Source: Spirochaetia bacterium UBA2205 (GTDB lineage Bacteria > Spirochaetota > UBA4802 > UB4802). Taken from it: a stretch of 64,000 nucleotides of DNA. Both the position numbers and the translations under genes were made by a program. Location of the stretch: NCBI GenBank assembly GCA_002328585.1, contig DCUV01000063.1:1-64000 (forward strand), read 5' to 3'. Each line of letters opens with the position of its first letter. Position 1 is the first letter of the stretch. A model generated the notes under the pieces. That model searched no databases and was not told where the DNA came from. It saw nothing but the letters and a program-made list of their open reading frames with translations. This document shows, piece after piece, positions 34,579 to 43,526 of the stretch.

Positions 34579-36012
34579 ATGGCTTTATTAAAGCTTGATG
34601 TAGTACAAACCCAGCGTTTACGTCTTACTCAAACTCTTAGACAATCATTAGATTTATTACAGATTTCCACTCTTGAACTGGAGGAGATATTATTGCAAGA
34701 GTTACAGGAAAATCCAGTTTTAGAATGTGATGATGCTCTCAATGAAGGATTTGAATCTCTTGAGGATGTCGCTAAAAATGAAATGGAAGGCACTGTTGCA
34801 TCAAAAGCTGAGGAGTTTTCTATTGAATACGCTGATGCAAGTGATACCGGTATACAAAATGATTTTGATAAAAAAAATGTTTTGGAGATAGTTACCAGGA
34901 ATGAGTCATTGCAGGAACATCTGTTATCACAGATACGGATGCTGTCATTGCCGCAGGAAGATATTGATATATTGGAGCAATTGATTACAAGTCTGGATGA
35001 TAATGGTTTTTTAACAGTTTCAAAAGAGTTCATCCAGAATAATTACAATATTGCTTCAGAAAAATTAGACAGTCTTCTTGCTGTACTCAATACTATGGAG
35101 CCGGTTGGGTGTGGGGTTTTCAATGTTACGGAATCGCTCATGGTGCAGGCGCAGTATTACTATCCAGAGGATGATCTGTTACAGGTGATTATCAAGAATT
35201 ATTTACCAAACATACAGCGCCTTGAATATGACAGGATAGCAAAAAATTTGAATATTCGTAGAGAGGAAGTTAAAGAAAAATCAATATTGCTGACAAATCT
35301 AACACCTTTTCCCGGTGCACTCTATTTAAATAGCAAACCCATCTATGTTCGTCCTGATATAGAGGTTCAGGTGATTGATGATGAAGTAATTATACAACTG
35401 GTGGATAATTGGATTCCCAAACTTTATATCAATGCTAAGTATGCCCAGATGTTGAAACAAAAAAAAGTTGATGAAAAAACACGTCAATTTATACATGAAA
35501 AGGTTAGTTCAGCAAAAAATTTAATCACGAATATTGGAAGGCGGAATGAAACTTTATTGTTAGTTGCTTACGCTATTATGAACAGGCAAAAAGAGTTTTT
35601 GCAAAAGGGGCAGGGTTTTTTAAAACCGTTGATTTATGCTGATTTAGAGTCAGAATTGGGCTTTCATGAATCAACAATTGCCCGCGCTGTTGCTAATAAA
35701 TATGCTCAAACAAAATGGGGCGTTTTTGAATTTAAATATTTTTTTGTAAAGAAGATTAAATCTGAACATAACGATGAAACATCGCAGGATACAATATTAA
35801 AGCGCATCAAAGAGCTCGTCAATGGTGAGATGAAACATAATCCCTTGAGTGATGAGGAAATACTTGACGTCTTAAGGGGTGAAGGTATTCATATTGCTCG
35901 TAGAACTATTGCAAAATACAGGGATATGTTGTCTATCCCTGCATCACATATTCGTAAAAAATTATATTTGATTAAGGATGAGGGTAATCATGAATTTAAC
36001 AATCACAGGTAG
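34579..36012 (+). CDS. rpoN: RNA polymerase sigma-54 factor
   Basis: A 477-aa alternative sigma factor that needs AAA+ activators. Region I is glutamine- and leucine-rich (QTQRLRLTQTLRQSLDLLQISTLELEEILLQELQENPVLE); the acidic region II and core-binding domain follow; the RpoN box ARRTIAKYR lies near residues 440-448. GAGGA precedes the ATG. First of eleven tightly packed genes that include NtrY and NtrX, so factor and activator are co-encoded. No -24/-12 promoter was found in the window. The hpf gene starts inside its 3' end (23 nt overlap). Confidence 0.97.
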   Translation: MALLKLDVVQTQRLRLTQTLRQSLDLLQISTLELEEILLQELQENPVLECDDALNEGFESLEDVAKNEMEGTVASKAEEFSIEYADASDTGIQNDFDKKNVLEIVTRNESLQEHLLSQIRMLSLPQEDIDILEQLITSLDDNGFLTVSKEFIQNNYNIASEKLDSLLAVLNTMEPVGCGVFNVTESLMVQAQYYYPEDDLLQVIIKNYLPNIQRLEYDRIAKNLNIRREEVKEKSILLTNLTPFPGALYLNSKPIYVRPDIEVQVIDDEVIIQLVDNWIPKLYINAKYAQMLKQKKVDEKTRQFIHEKVSSAKNLITNIGRRNETLLLVAYAIMNRQKEFLQKGQGFLKPLIYADLESELGFHESTIARAVANKYAQTKWGVFEFKYFFVKKIKSEHNDETSQDTILKRIKELVNGEMKHNPLSDEEILDVLRGEGIHIARRTIAKYRDMLSIPASHIRKKLYLIKDEGNHEFNNHR

Positions 36013-36799
36013 AAATTTTGAAGTGTCTGATAGCATACGCGAATATGCTGAGAAAAAGCTAACAAAACTTACAAAGTATTTTCATCAGTTGATTGATATG
36101 CACATACGCTTGTTCATTGAGCGGCAGGATCATGTGGCAGAAGTTACAATTAATGGTGATGGTGTGCAGTTTTATGCAAAAGAAAAAGCAGGAGATATGT
36201 ATTCCTCCATAGATCTTTTGCTTGATAAGATTGAGCAACAAATTGTGCGATATAAAGAAAGACATTCAGGACATAAAATAACCCCATTAAACAAATTAGA
36301 AGATATTGCTACGTTTAATGTCAGTGGTGAGCAAACACCGATAGTTATACGCCAGGTAAGCAATAAGCCTTTTGATGAAAAGGAAGCATATTTGCAGATG
36401 AAATTAGATGGTGCAGAATTCACACTTTTCAAAAAGGGGGAAAAATCAATAAAGAATGTTGTCGATTATATGAATAAAAACTATGCTGCTATATATAAAG
36501 ATGGAGATACCTACACATTAATAGAAATACCTTTTGAGATGATACATGATAACAATTTTGATTCATCTAAATTCAATGTATATTCACTGGATGTGAAGAA
36601 AGAATCATTGGTTAATCCCGAGATTAAGTTTATAAAGAAAAATTCATCCTCTGTTAAAATTATGTCAGTAGACGATGCAGTTGTAGAAATAGCTAAAAGT
36701 GATGTCCCATTCATAGTATTTTTTAACTCTGAAACACATTTTTTAAATATTATTTGTAAAAAAGGAAAATCACTTGAATTATTAGTGCCAGCATTTTAG
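35990..36799 (+). CDS. hpf: Ribosome hibernation factor with doubled C-terminal domain
   Basis: A 269-aa protein starting at ATG 35990 with GAGGG upstream. Residues 1-100 are the HPF/RaiA domain (MNLTITGRNFEVSDSIREYAEKKLTKLTKYF). Residues 117-181 match the long-HPF tail (IVIRQVSNKPFDEKEAYLQMKLDGAEFTLFKKGE). Residues 222-267 look like a second, diverged copy (VKIMSVDDAVVEIAKSDVPFIVFFNSETHFLNIICKKGKSLELLVP). Long HPF dimerises 70S ribosomes through one tail; a second tail is unusual. Located between rpoN and hprK, as in other phyla. Confidence 0.9.
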   Translation: MNLTITGRNFEVSDSIREYAEKKLTKLTKYFHQLIDMHIRLFIERQDHVAEVTINGDGVQFYAKEKAGDMYSSIDLLLDKIEQQIVRYKERHSGHKITPLNKLEDIATFNVSGEQTPIVIRQVSNKPFDEKEAYLQMKLDGAEFTLFKKGEKSIKNVVDYMNKNYAAIYKDGDTYTLIEIPFEMIHDNNFDSSKFNVYSLDVKKESLVNPEIKFIKKNSSSVKIMSVDDAVVEIAKSDVPFIVFFNSETHFLNIICKKGKSLELLVPAF

Positions 36800-36808
36800 A
36801 AAAGAGAA

Positions 36809-37780
36809 ATGAAAAAGTATCTACGCATTCATGATATTTTAGAAAATACTCAGAAGATAGATCTTCAACTTACGCTTGTTGCTGGTAGTGAAGGTTTAGA
36901 TAAGGCTATAACAGCTATAGAAATCAACCGGCCGGGGCTTACCCTGGCTGGTTTTTTTGATTATTTTGCATATGATCGCATTCAGATATTTGGTCTGGGT
37001 GAGACTGCATATATAAAAACATTATCCCGAGCACGACGTGAGGAGATATACCATAAATTCTTTTCGTATAATATAGTTAGTTGTGTATATACACACAATG
37101 AATATCCGGATGAAATATTTATAGATTTTGCAAAAAAATATAAAGTCCCAACATTTGTAACCAGATATCCAACAACACGATTCATAAGTTTGCTAACACA
37201 TATCGTTGAGGCTACTTTTGCTGAATCGGTTACTATCCATGGTACACTGGTGGATGTTTTTGGAATTGGTATACTCCTTATTGGTAAAAGCGGTGTTGGT
37301 AAAAGCGAAACAGCGCTTGAGCTCATTGAACGTGGGCATCGCTTAATTGCAGATGATCTGGTGGAAGTTAAAAAGATTGACGAATCGTTGCTTATGGGGA
37401 ACGGTTCTGAACTGATACGCCATCATATGGAAATACGGGGTATTGGAATTTTAAATGTGCGTGATATATTTGGTATACGATCAGTACGAAACCGGAAGCG
37501 TATTGAGCTTGTTGCTGAACTGCAGGAATGGGATGCAAATACCCATTATGATAGATTGGGAATTGAAGAGCAGGTATATACTATTCTTGATATTGAAGTT
37601 CCCTATATTATTGTACCTGTAAGACCAGGAAGAAATATACCGATAATTATTGAAACGGCTGCGCTTAATCAGCGGCTTAAAAAAATAGGAGTATTTTCTG
37701 CTCAGGAACTTGATAAAAAGATTCAGGAATGGATTGTACGGGAGAATGAAGATTATGAAAGAGAAGAAGGTGAAAATTAA
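36809..37780 (+). CDS. hprK: HPr kinase/phosphorylase
   Basis: A bifunctional enzyme that phosphorylates and dephosphorylates HPr at Ser46. The 323-aa protein has an N-terminal regulatory domain and a catalytic domain: the HGTLVDVFG segment (H144), Walker A GKSGVGKS (159-166), HRLIADDLVE and the signature EIRGIGILNVRDIFG. The substrate gene ptsH follows with a 26-nt overlap and retains Ser46. AAAGAG precedes the ATG. Confidence 0.97.
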   Translation: MKKYLRIHDILENTQKIDLQLTLVAGSEGLDKAITAIEINRPGLTLAGFFDYFAYDRIQIFGLGETAYIKTLSRARREEIYHKFFSYNIVSCVYTHNEYPDEIFIDFAKKYKVPTFVTRYPTTRFISLLTHIVEATFAESVTIHGTLVDVFGIGILLIGKSGVGKSETALELIERGHRLIADDLVEVKKIDESLLMGNGSELIRHHMEIRGIGILNVRDIFGIRSVRNRKRIELVAELQEWDANTHYDRLGIEEQVYTILDIEVPYIIVPVRPGRNIPIIIETAALNQRLKKIGVFSAQELDKKIQEWIVRENEDYEREEGEN

Positions 37781-38030
37781 AAGTGATGCTGGTGTCCATG
37801 CTCGGCCCGCTTCAATACTTGTACGTGAAGCAATGAAGTTTCCCTGTGATATTTATTTAATTAAAGGACAAATGGAAGCAAATGGGAAATCAATCATGTC
37901 AGTGTTAGGACTGGCTATCACAAAGGGAAGCTTCCTGACAATACGTGCTGATGGTGAAATGGAAGAAGAAGCAGTTAACAGGTTATCGGCATTAATTGAA
38001 AATGACTTTGCGGAGCTGGCTTCAAAATGA
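37755..38030 (+). CDS. ptsH: Phosphocarrier protein HPr
   Basis: A 91-aa protein starting at ATG 37755, inside the hprK end, with GGAG upstream; a longer frame from 37710 adds non-conserved residues. H15 in GVHARPAS is the PEP-dependent site and S46 in NGKSIMSVL is the HprK site. No EI or EII gene is in the window, so this may be a regulatory PTS. It overlaps the next start by 4 nt (ATGA). Confidence 0.96.
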   Translation: MKEKKVKIKSDAGVHARPASILVREAMKFPCDIYLIKGQMEANGKSIMSVLGLAITKGSFLTIRADGEMEEEAVNRLSALIENDFAELASK

Positions 38031-38602
38031 AACAATGTTACTCATTATCACAATGTGCTATCTGGATACTCATTGCAATAATGCTTCTTTTGCCAGTGAA
38101 TAGTTTTGCTCAGTCAAAAAATAAACAGGAACTATCGCTTACTGATGAGGAAATAAAAACATTATTTGAAAAAAAGAAAGACCCTGTTTTTTCAGGTATA
38201 CTTTCGTTTTATATGCCTGGGCTTGGCCAGTTTTATTGTGATGAAAAGCTAAAAGGGGCTGCATTCCTTATTACTGAATACACTATTATTATTGGGTCGA
38301 TGTTTTATTTTCTGGATTTTAACTTCAAAGCAGGTGGTGATTCCGGATTTAACCTTAAAGTTGATGCAAACCAAACGGATATGGGTTTATTCAGTATTGA
38401 GCGTAAGCATCTGTTTTATGCAACAGTTGCAACACTATCACTGATCCATATTTTTAATATCATAGATGCCGTGAAGAGTGCTTATTTATTTAATGGTACA
38501 CTGGAGCAAAAACGAAAGAATCTTATTCAAAAATATCCACACCTTGATATGGGATGTAACAATGATGGAGGTATGTATCTTGCTTTTTCCTCGCATTTAT
38601 AG
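38027..38602 (+). CDS. DUF5683-like small membrane protein
   Basis: A 191-aa protein with a signal peptide (to about SFA) and the pattern GILSFYMPGLGQFYCDEKLKGAAFLITEYTIIIGSMFYFL, followed by a further membrane helix (FYATVATLSLIHIFNIIDAV). The PGLGQFY-GE-KG core is typical of DUF5683 and TM2-like proteins. The next gene is a paralogue. It sits between ptsH and NtrYX; a role in envelope sensing is speculation. Confidence 0.7.
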   Translation: MKQCYSLSQCAIWILIAIMLLLPVNSFAQSKNKQELSLTDEEIKTLFEKKKDPVFSGILSFYMPGLGQFYCDEKLKGAAFLITEYTIIIGSMFYFLDFNFKAGGDSGFNLKVDANQTDMGLFSIERKHLFYATVATLSLIHIFNIIDAVKSAYLFNGTLEQKRKNLIQKYPHLDMGCNNDGGMYLAFSSHL

Positions 38603-39146
38603 GATAATTATAACCTGTATGGTGCTTCTGTGCTCTACAGTGGTTTTTGCGCAAAATGGAAAAAATGTTTACAAACCATTACCGCTTCAGGAAGTATCCG
38701 CTGATGTGCCAATTTTTTTTGAAGAGCCTGAACGCAAAGACCCTTTTATTGCTGGTGTGCTATCATGGTCGTGGAGCGGTTTGGGGCAGTTTTATACTCA
38801 AAATTATAAAAAGGGTTCGGCGTTTTTAGTTGCCGATATTGCCGAAAAAAGTTTACTGGTGTATATGTTATTTCATATATCTGATGAATATTCGCATGGT
38901 TCCGAAGATGTAAACTGGTCGGATATTGATAAAAAAGATCAATATATGGTTGTGGGACTATTGTTTTCAATATTTTTTACAAGAGTGTTTTCTGTAGTTG
39001 ATGCTGTAAATTCAGCTCATGGCTACAATAAAAATATTTATTATCCGTACTGGAAAAGCAAACAAAGTTTTAAGACATCCTTTGAAAACACCAGTAGCAA
39101 TAAATCTATATGCTTGATGCTATCACATCCAGTTGATTTCCAATGA
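38580..39146 (+). CDS. Second DUF5683-like membrane protein
   Basis: About 188 aa. A TTG at 38580 with GGAGGT 6 nt upstream gives a good signal peptide (LFPRIYRIIITCMVLLCSTVVFAQ); ATGs at 38562/38565 are alternatives. The body (PFIAGVLSWSWSGLGQFYTQNYKKGSAFLVADIAEKSLLVYMLF, IFFTRVFSVVDAVNSAHGYN) matches the preceding protein, so this is a tandem duplicate. It overlaps both neighbours (23 nt and 4 nt). Function unknown. Confidence 0.68.
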   Translation: MLFPRIYRIIITCMVLLCSTVVFAQNGKNVYKPLPLQEVSADVPIFFEEPERKDPFIAGVLSWSWSGLGQFYTQNYKKGSAFLVADIAEKSLLVYMLFHISDEYSHGSEDVNWSDIDKKDQYMVVGLLFSIFFTRVFSVVDAVNSAHGYNKNIYYPYWKSKQSFKTSFENTSSNKSICLMLSHPVDFQ

Positions 39147-39709
39147 AGCAATTACCTTGTACTATCATAATTGTTATTGTGTTAATGTGCTCGCACACAT
39201 TGTTTGCACAGAATGTAGTATACAATGATGTACGATTTGATTCAACTAAGCTTATTGTTACCATTTCAATTACCGATGTTAAAACTTTTGATATACTGGA
39301 AGCCTTAAAGAGAGGATTAGAAGGGAGGATTGAATATGTTGTTGAGATTGTTGAAAACCCTATACTGCCTCTTTTTCCTAAAAATGTAATAAAAACAATT
39401 ACGGTTAAGAAAAAAGTTAAATTTGATTTTTTTAAAAAGGCATATATTGTGTCCAGATCACATGTGCCCACACTGTATTATAGTGATGAATCAATTATTG
39501 AAGAGCTCTTTAACAATCAGCAGATAGTTATTGACAATGCCTATGCCTTACGGAAATCAAACTATTCTATACGTATTCGTGTTTCATTTAGTTCGGTAAA
39601 ACTATATTTTCCCCTTAACCTGATATTTAATTATATTGTAGGCATATGGGATTTTGATACAGACTGGGAATATGGTCCAAAACTTGTTGGCATACCGTAC
39701 GCTGAATAA
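39143..39709 (+). CDS. DUF4390-like secreted protein
   Basis: A 188-aa protein with a signal peptide (MKQLPCTIIIVIVLMCSHTLFAQ). The mature part (VRFDSTKLIVTISITDVKTFDILEALKRGLEGRIEYVVEIVEN, PLFPKNVIKTITVKKKVKFDFFKKAYIV, SIRIRVSFSSVKLYFPLNLIFNYIVGIWDFDTDWEYG) fits DUF4390, a family usually placed next to NtrY-like kinases. It may be an extracytoplasmic partner of the kinase that follows 23 nt downstream. Assignment is by pattern and context. Confidence 0.72.
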   Translation: MKQLPCTIIIVIVLMCSHTLFAQNVVYNDVRFDSTKLIVTISITDVKTFDILEALKRGLEGRIEYVVEIVENPILPLFPKNVIKTITVKKKVKFDFFKKAYIVSRSHVPTLYYSDESIIEELFNNQQIVIDNAYALRKSNYSIRIRVSFSSVKLYFPLNLIFNYIVGIWDFDTDWEYGPKLVGIPYAE

Positions 39710-39732
39710 CGGTATGGTATGAAAATACATTT

Positions 39733-41514
39733 ATGAAAATTCATGTAAACGAATATTTTAAAAATCGTATATCCAGAAAAAATGTAAAGGATTCATTAAT
39801 TATTATTGGTGGCTTTTTTATATTTTCTGTAATTATAGCGCTTCTTTTACCCCCGCGCAGTGAAAGTGATTCAGTTGGCCAGGGATTTTTTGTTAATCTT
39901 GTAATGATCATACCGCTGGCTGCTGCTGTATTTTTTATTGTGCTGGCATTCAGGCTCAGGGTGCATCCTGATGGTCTTTACGGTGGCAGCAGCATACGAG
40001 CAAAGATAGCATTGGCGCTTATTGTTATAGCGATAGTCCCAACGATACCAATCATCGTTATTACCAGCAACATTTTGAACACTACCATCAGTCAGTTTTT
40101 TACAGAAAAAACAATGATAGCCCTTGAACGATCTGTTGATATGGCAAATGAGCAAATACTATCGATTGACAATGGTTTAATACGACAATTAGAACAACTA
40201 AGGTACGATCTTGATAGTAATTTTGTAAGTGTGGCTAATATTACCAATGTTTCATTTCAAAAACGGTATACATTTTCGCAATCCTATCTATATGTAACAA
40301 CTATCGAACATAAAGGTATTTTGAACAACAGCATAAAATCATTGTTTCTATACGCAGACAGGGAACGCGTTGAAAATGACATTAATACTTTTCTGGAAAT
40401 AGCAAAGGTGACAAACGCAATAATGTGTAGCAGGTTAGCAATTGATGATCAAATCTATTCTGTGGCATATACACAGTATGGTCAGTATTGCATTGTAACG
40501 TATCGATTGATACCAAGGGATTTACTTTCTACTTCTGAGTTTATCAATACTTCATTTAGTGAATATAAAAAGCAGGAATTTTTAAAACCGTATTTCCAAA
40601 CCGGCATTGGAATTGCCCTTATCATGATATCAATTGGGATTATATTGCTTGCGATAGTTCTTAGTTTAATACTATCTCAGAGCATTACAAAGCCTGTATA
40701 TGAACTGGTTGAAGCCGCTGAAAAGATTGCAAAGGGTAATTTTAACATAAACCTGATACGCAGGGAACAGGATGAGATGGCATTGCTCTACGAATCGTTT
40801 AACCTGATGGCAAAACAACTGGATCAGGGTAAGAAGATGATGTATCAAACACAGAAATTGAAAGCATGGAGCGATATAGCAAGAAAGCTCATCCACGAAA
40901 TTAAAAATCCCCTGACACCTATACGGTTGTCGGCAGAGCGGTTGTCCCGACGGTATGAAGAACATCATCCGAATTTTTCTTCCATCCTTAAAGAAGCAAC
41001 AAATACAATTATAGAGGAAGTAACAATACTTATGAATATGCTTTCGGAGTTTTCAAAATTTGCAAGGCTTCCGGAGATAAACCTGCAAGCTGAGAGTATT
41101 AACGAGATTATTGAAAATTGTATTGCGATGTATCACGATAATGATAAAATTTCATTTGTGCTTGACTTAAAACCTGATATGCCACCTTTTATGTGTGATA
41201 AAACATTATTACGGCAGGCATTCTTAAATATAATTCAGAATGCGATTGAAGCAAATGGACATGTGATAACAGTATCTACTGCTTATGATAGTCAACAGAG
41301 AGCGTTAACCATTGCTTTTAGTGATGATGGTGTGGGCATTCCGGATGATGAAATTGAAAAGGTTTTTGAACCAACGTTTTCTACTAAAGAAAATGGTATG
41401 GGACTGGGGCTTGCTATTGTGGAAAAGATTATTATTGATCATAAAGGCACTATCGCATGCAGCTCAATATTAAAACAGGGGACTAAGTTTACCATAACTA
41501 TCCCACAGCAATAA
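39733..41514 (+). CDS. NtrY-like sensor histidine kinase
   Basis: A 593-aa membrane kinase. Two N-terminal helices (SLIIIGGFFIFSVIIALLL, FVNLVMIIPLAAAVFFIVLAF), a third (IALALIVIAIVPTIPIIVI), an extracytoplasmic segment, then a helix (IGIALIMISIGIILLAIVLSLIL), HAMP (SITKPVYELVEAAEKIAKGNF), the H-box with H388 (RKLIHEIKNPLTPIRLSAERL), and HATPase boxes (NIIQNAIEAN, DDGVGIPDDE, GMGLGLAIV). There is no PAS domain, unlike many NtrY. Partner NtrX-like regulator starts 10 nt downstream. Confidence 0.92.
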   Translation: MKIHVNEYFKNRISRKNVKDSLIIIGGFFIFSVIIALLLPPRSESDSVGQGFFVNLVMIIPLAAAVFFIVLAFRLRVHPDGLYGGSSIRAKIALALIVIAIVPTIPIIVITSNILNTTISQFFTEKTMIALERSVDMANEQILSIDNGLIRQLEQLRYDLDSNFVSVANITNVSFQKRYTFSQSYLYVTTIEHKGILNNSIKSLFLYADRERVENDINTFLEIAKVTNAIMCSRLAIDDQIYSVAYTQYGQYCIVTYRLIPRDLLSTSEFINTSFSEYKKQEFLKPYFQTGIGIALIMISIGIILLAIVLSLILSQSITKPVYELVEAAEKIAKGNFNINLIRREQDEMALLYESFNLMAKQLDQGKKMMYQTQKLKAWSDIARKLIHEIKNPLTPIRLSAERLSRRYEEHHPNFSSILKEATNTIIEEVTILMNMLSEFSKFARLPEINLQAESINEIIENCIAMYHDNDKISFVLDLKPDMPPFMCDKTLLRQAFLNIIQNAIEANGHVITVSTAYDSQQRALTIAFSDDGVGIPDDEIEKVFEPTFSTKENGMGLGLAIVEKIIIDHKGTIACSSILKQGTKFTITIPQQ

Positions 41515-41524
41515 GGTTGTAACT

Positions 41525-42880
41525 ATGGCAAAGATTTTAGTTGTTGATGATGAAAAAAATATATTAAACACCATGAAAGCAATCCTTCAGGATGAGGGGC
41601 ATGTGGTGTATACTGTCCAGAATGGAAAAGATGCTCTACAGTTTGTAAAATCAAATGAAGGTGATGTGGTTTTTTTAGATGTATGGCTTCCTGATATTGA
41701 CGGGATGGAGGTTTTACAGCAGATAAAACAGCTGCAGAATGATATCGCAGTCATCATGATATCAGGTCATGGTTCAATTGATATCGCAGTAAAATCCACA
41801 CGGCTTGGTGCTTTTGATTTTCTGGAAAAACCACCTTCCATGGAACGTGTTATAACCTCGCTGAACAACGCCATTGAGCAGATACAGCTTAAGCGTGAAA
41901 ATGTCATGTTAAAAAAGAACATCACCATGGAAGATGAGATGATTGGCAATTCCGGTCCAATGCAGGAGGTTAAGCGCATCATTGATATGGCTGCTGCAAC
42001 CAATGCTCGTGTTTTTATAACGGGTGAAAATGGCACAGGAAAGGAACTGGTAGCAAGAGCTATCTACCGAAAATCAAAACGAAGTGATAAACCATTCATA
42101 AAGGTTAACTGTGCAGCAATCCCCGATGAACTCATTGAAAGTGAGTTGTTTGGCCATGAAAAGGGTTCATTTACCGGTGCACTGGCCCGGCGGTTGGGAA
42201 AATTTGAACTGGCTGATAAGGGTACAATCTTTCTTGATGAAATTTGTGATATGAGCCAGAGCGCTCAGGCTAAGGTATTGCGTGTATTGCAGGAGCAACA
42301 GTTTGAGCGGGTAGGCGGCAATGACGTTATAACCGTTGATGTGCGGGTTATTGCTGCAACCAATGTTGATGTAAAAGAGGCTATTGAGCAGGGACGGTTT
42401 AGAGAGGATTTATATTACCGGTTAAATGTAATCCCCATTTATGTTCCTCCGCTTTCTGAGCGCAAGGACGATATACCGCTTTTAGTGGATTATTTTCTTG
42501 AAAAGTTTGCCCGTGAACATGGTCTTGGTGTTAAACAGATGAGTGATAGCGCTATGCATTTTATGGCAAACTATGCATGGCCGGGCAATGTGCGCGAACT
42601 TAAAAATGTCATTGAACGGCTTACCATAATGGTGCCATCAGAGATTATTGAGCTTGATGATATAAAAAAGCATATTGAATCATACGATTACGAAGATACC
42701 ATAGTGAAGGATTCATCAAGCTTAAAGAAAGCTCGAGAGCAATTTGAAAAAGAGTATATTATAAAGGCATTAAAACAGTTTGATAAAAATGTATCGGCAA
42801 CCGCCAAATCATTAGGGATTGAACGCACCAATCTTCACAGGAAGATACGGCAGTACCATATAAATGTTGATAAGTTGTAG
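41525..42880 (+). CDS. NtrX-like sigma-54 response regulator
   Basis: A 451-aa enhancer-binding protein. The receiver domain has D8/D9, phosphoacceptor D52 and K102; the AAA+ domain has Walker A GENGTGKE (167-174), GSFTGA (214-219, a GAFTGA variant that contacts sigma-54) and FLDE (236-239); the Fis-type DNA-binding end reads VSATAKSLGIERTNLHRKIRQY. It lies in the same transcription unit as rpoN and the kinase, so this is a self-contained sigma-54 signalling cassette. Confidence 0.94.
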   Translation: MAKILVVDDEKNILNTMKAILQDEGHVVYTVQNGKDALQFVKSNEGDVVFLDVWLPDIDGMEVLQQIKQLQNDIAVIMISGHGSIDIAVKSTRLGAFDFLEKPPSMERVITSLNNAIEQIQLKRENVMLKKNITMEDEMIGNSGPMQEVKRIIDMAAATNARVFITGENGTGKELVARAIYRKSKRSDKPFIKVNCAAIPDELIESELFGHEKGSFTGALARRLGKFELADKGTIFLDEICDMSQSAQAKVLRVLQEQQFERVGGNDVITVDVRVIAATNVDVKEAIEQGRFREDLYYRLNVIPIYVPPLSERKDDIPLLVDYFLEKFAREHGLGVKQMSDSAMHFMANYAWPGNVRELKNVIERLTIMVPSEIIELDDIKKHIESYDYEDTIVKDSSSLKKAREQFEKEYIIKALKQFDKNVSATAKSLGIERTNLHRKIRQYHINVDKL

Positions 42881-42883
42881 AGT

Positions 42884-43522
42884 ATGTACAGCACATTAAA
42901 AGAAGCATTGCAAACCTATCGTAACTATGCTCACCATTTGCCGCTGGTAATAGCATACGAAGATGAAGTAGCCACTATGGTTGCAAACAAAGCTTATCAT
43001 GGCACAGAACAGGATGTACAGGATAGCACTTATACTACCGTGCATGAAGAGATTGCACAGTGTGCCAGATGCAAATCTCCGCAAAAGATTGCCATACAAA
43101 GCAGATTGTCTGAAGCGGCTATCATGATTGTGCTAAATCCGCCTGCATTAATTTCCTCAGTTGAAAAAAAGGTATTGCATCCTCAGGTTGATACCATGCT
43201 TCAGCGTATGATGAAAGCCATTGATGTTAAAATGGAAAACTGTTACATTACCCACATGATTAAATGTGAAAGCCAGAAAGAATTGCCCGGAACGATGTTT
43301 TTGCAATGCCAGCAATTTCTTGTTAAAGAGATAAATCATGTTAAACCACGTGTCATTATAGTCATGGGCGAAATACTCCCCATGCGGAAAATAATAAAAA
43401 GCATGGATGCTGTTCAATGGTTTGGCATAGAACACCCGATTACCTTAATTAAAAATCCTGAATTAAAAAAAGATGCATGGAAAACCCTCAAGTTAGTCAG
43501 GGCAACATTGGATGGGGAATAG
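42884..43522 (+). CDS. Uracil-DNA glycosylase superfamily protein, altered active site
   Basis: A 212-aa protein. Four cysteines in the family-4/5 pattern could hold a 4Fe-4S cluster: C60 and C63 (CARC), C128 (IKCES) and C142 (LQCQQFL). The helix and Rossmann-like order (IVLNPP, YITHMIKCE, RVIIVMGEI) fit family 4. However, motif 1, usually GEAPG, reads LNPPA (84-88), and the C-terminal HP (184-185) lacks the usual HPS. Catalysis is doubtful. Next to priA, overlapping it slightly depending on the start chosen. Confidence 0.7.
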   Translation: MYSTLKEALQTYRNYAHHLPLVIAYEDEVATMVANKAYHGTEQDVQDSTYTTVHEEIAQCARCKSPQKIAIQSRLSEAAIMIVLNPPALISSVEKKVLHPQVDTMLQRMMKAIDVKMENCYITHMIKCESQKELPGTMFLQCQQFLVKEINHVKPRVIIVMGEILPMRKIIKSMDAVQWFGIEHPITLIKNPELKKDAWKTLKLVRATLDGE

Positions 43523-43526
43523 CGGT

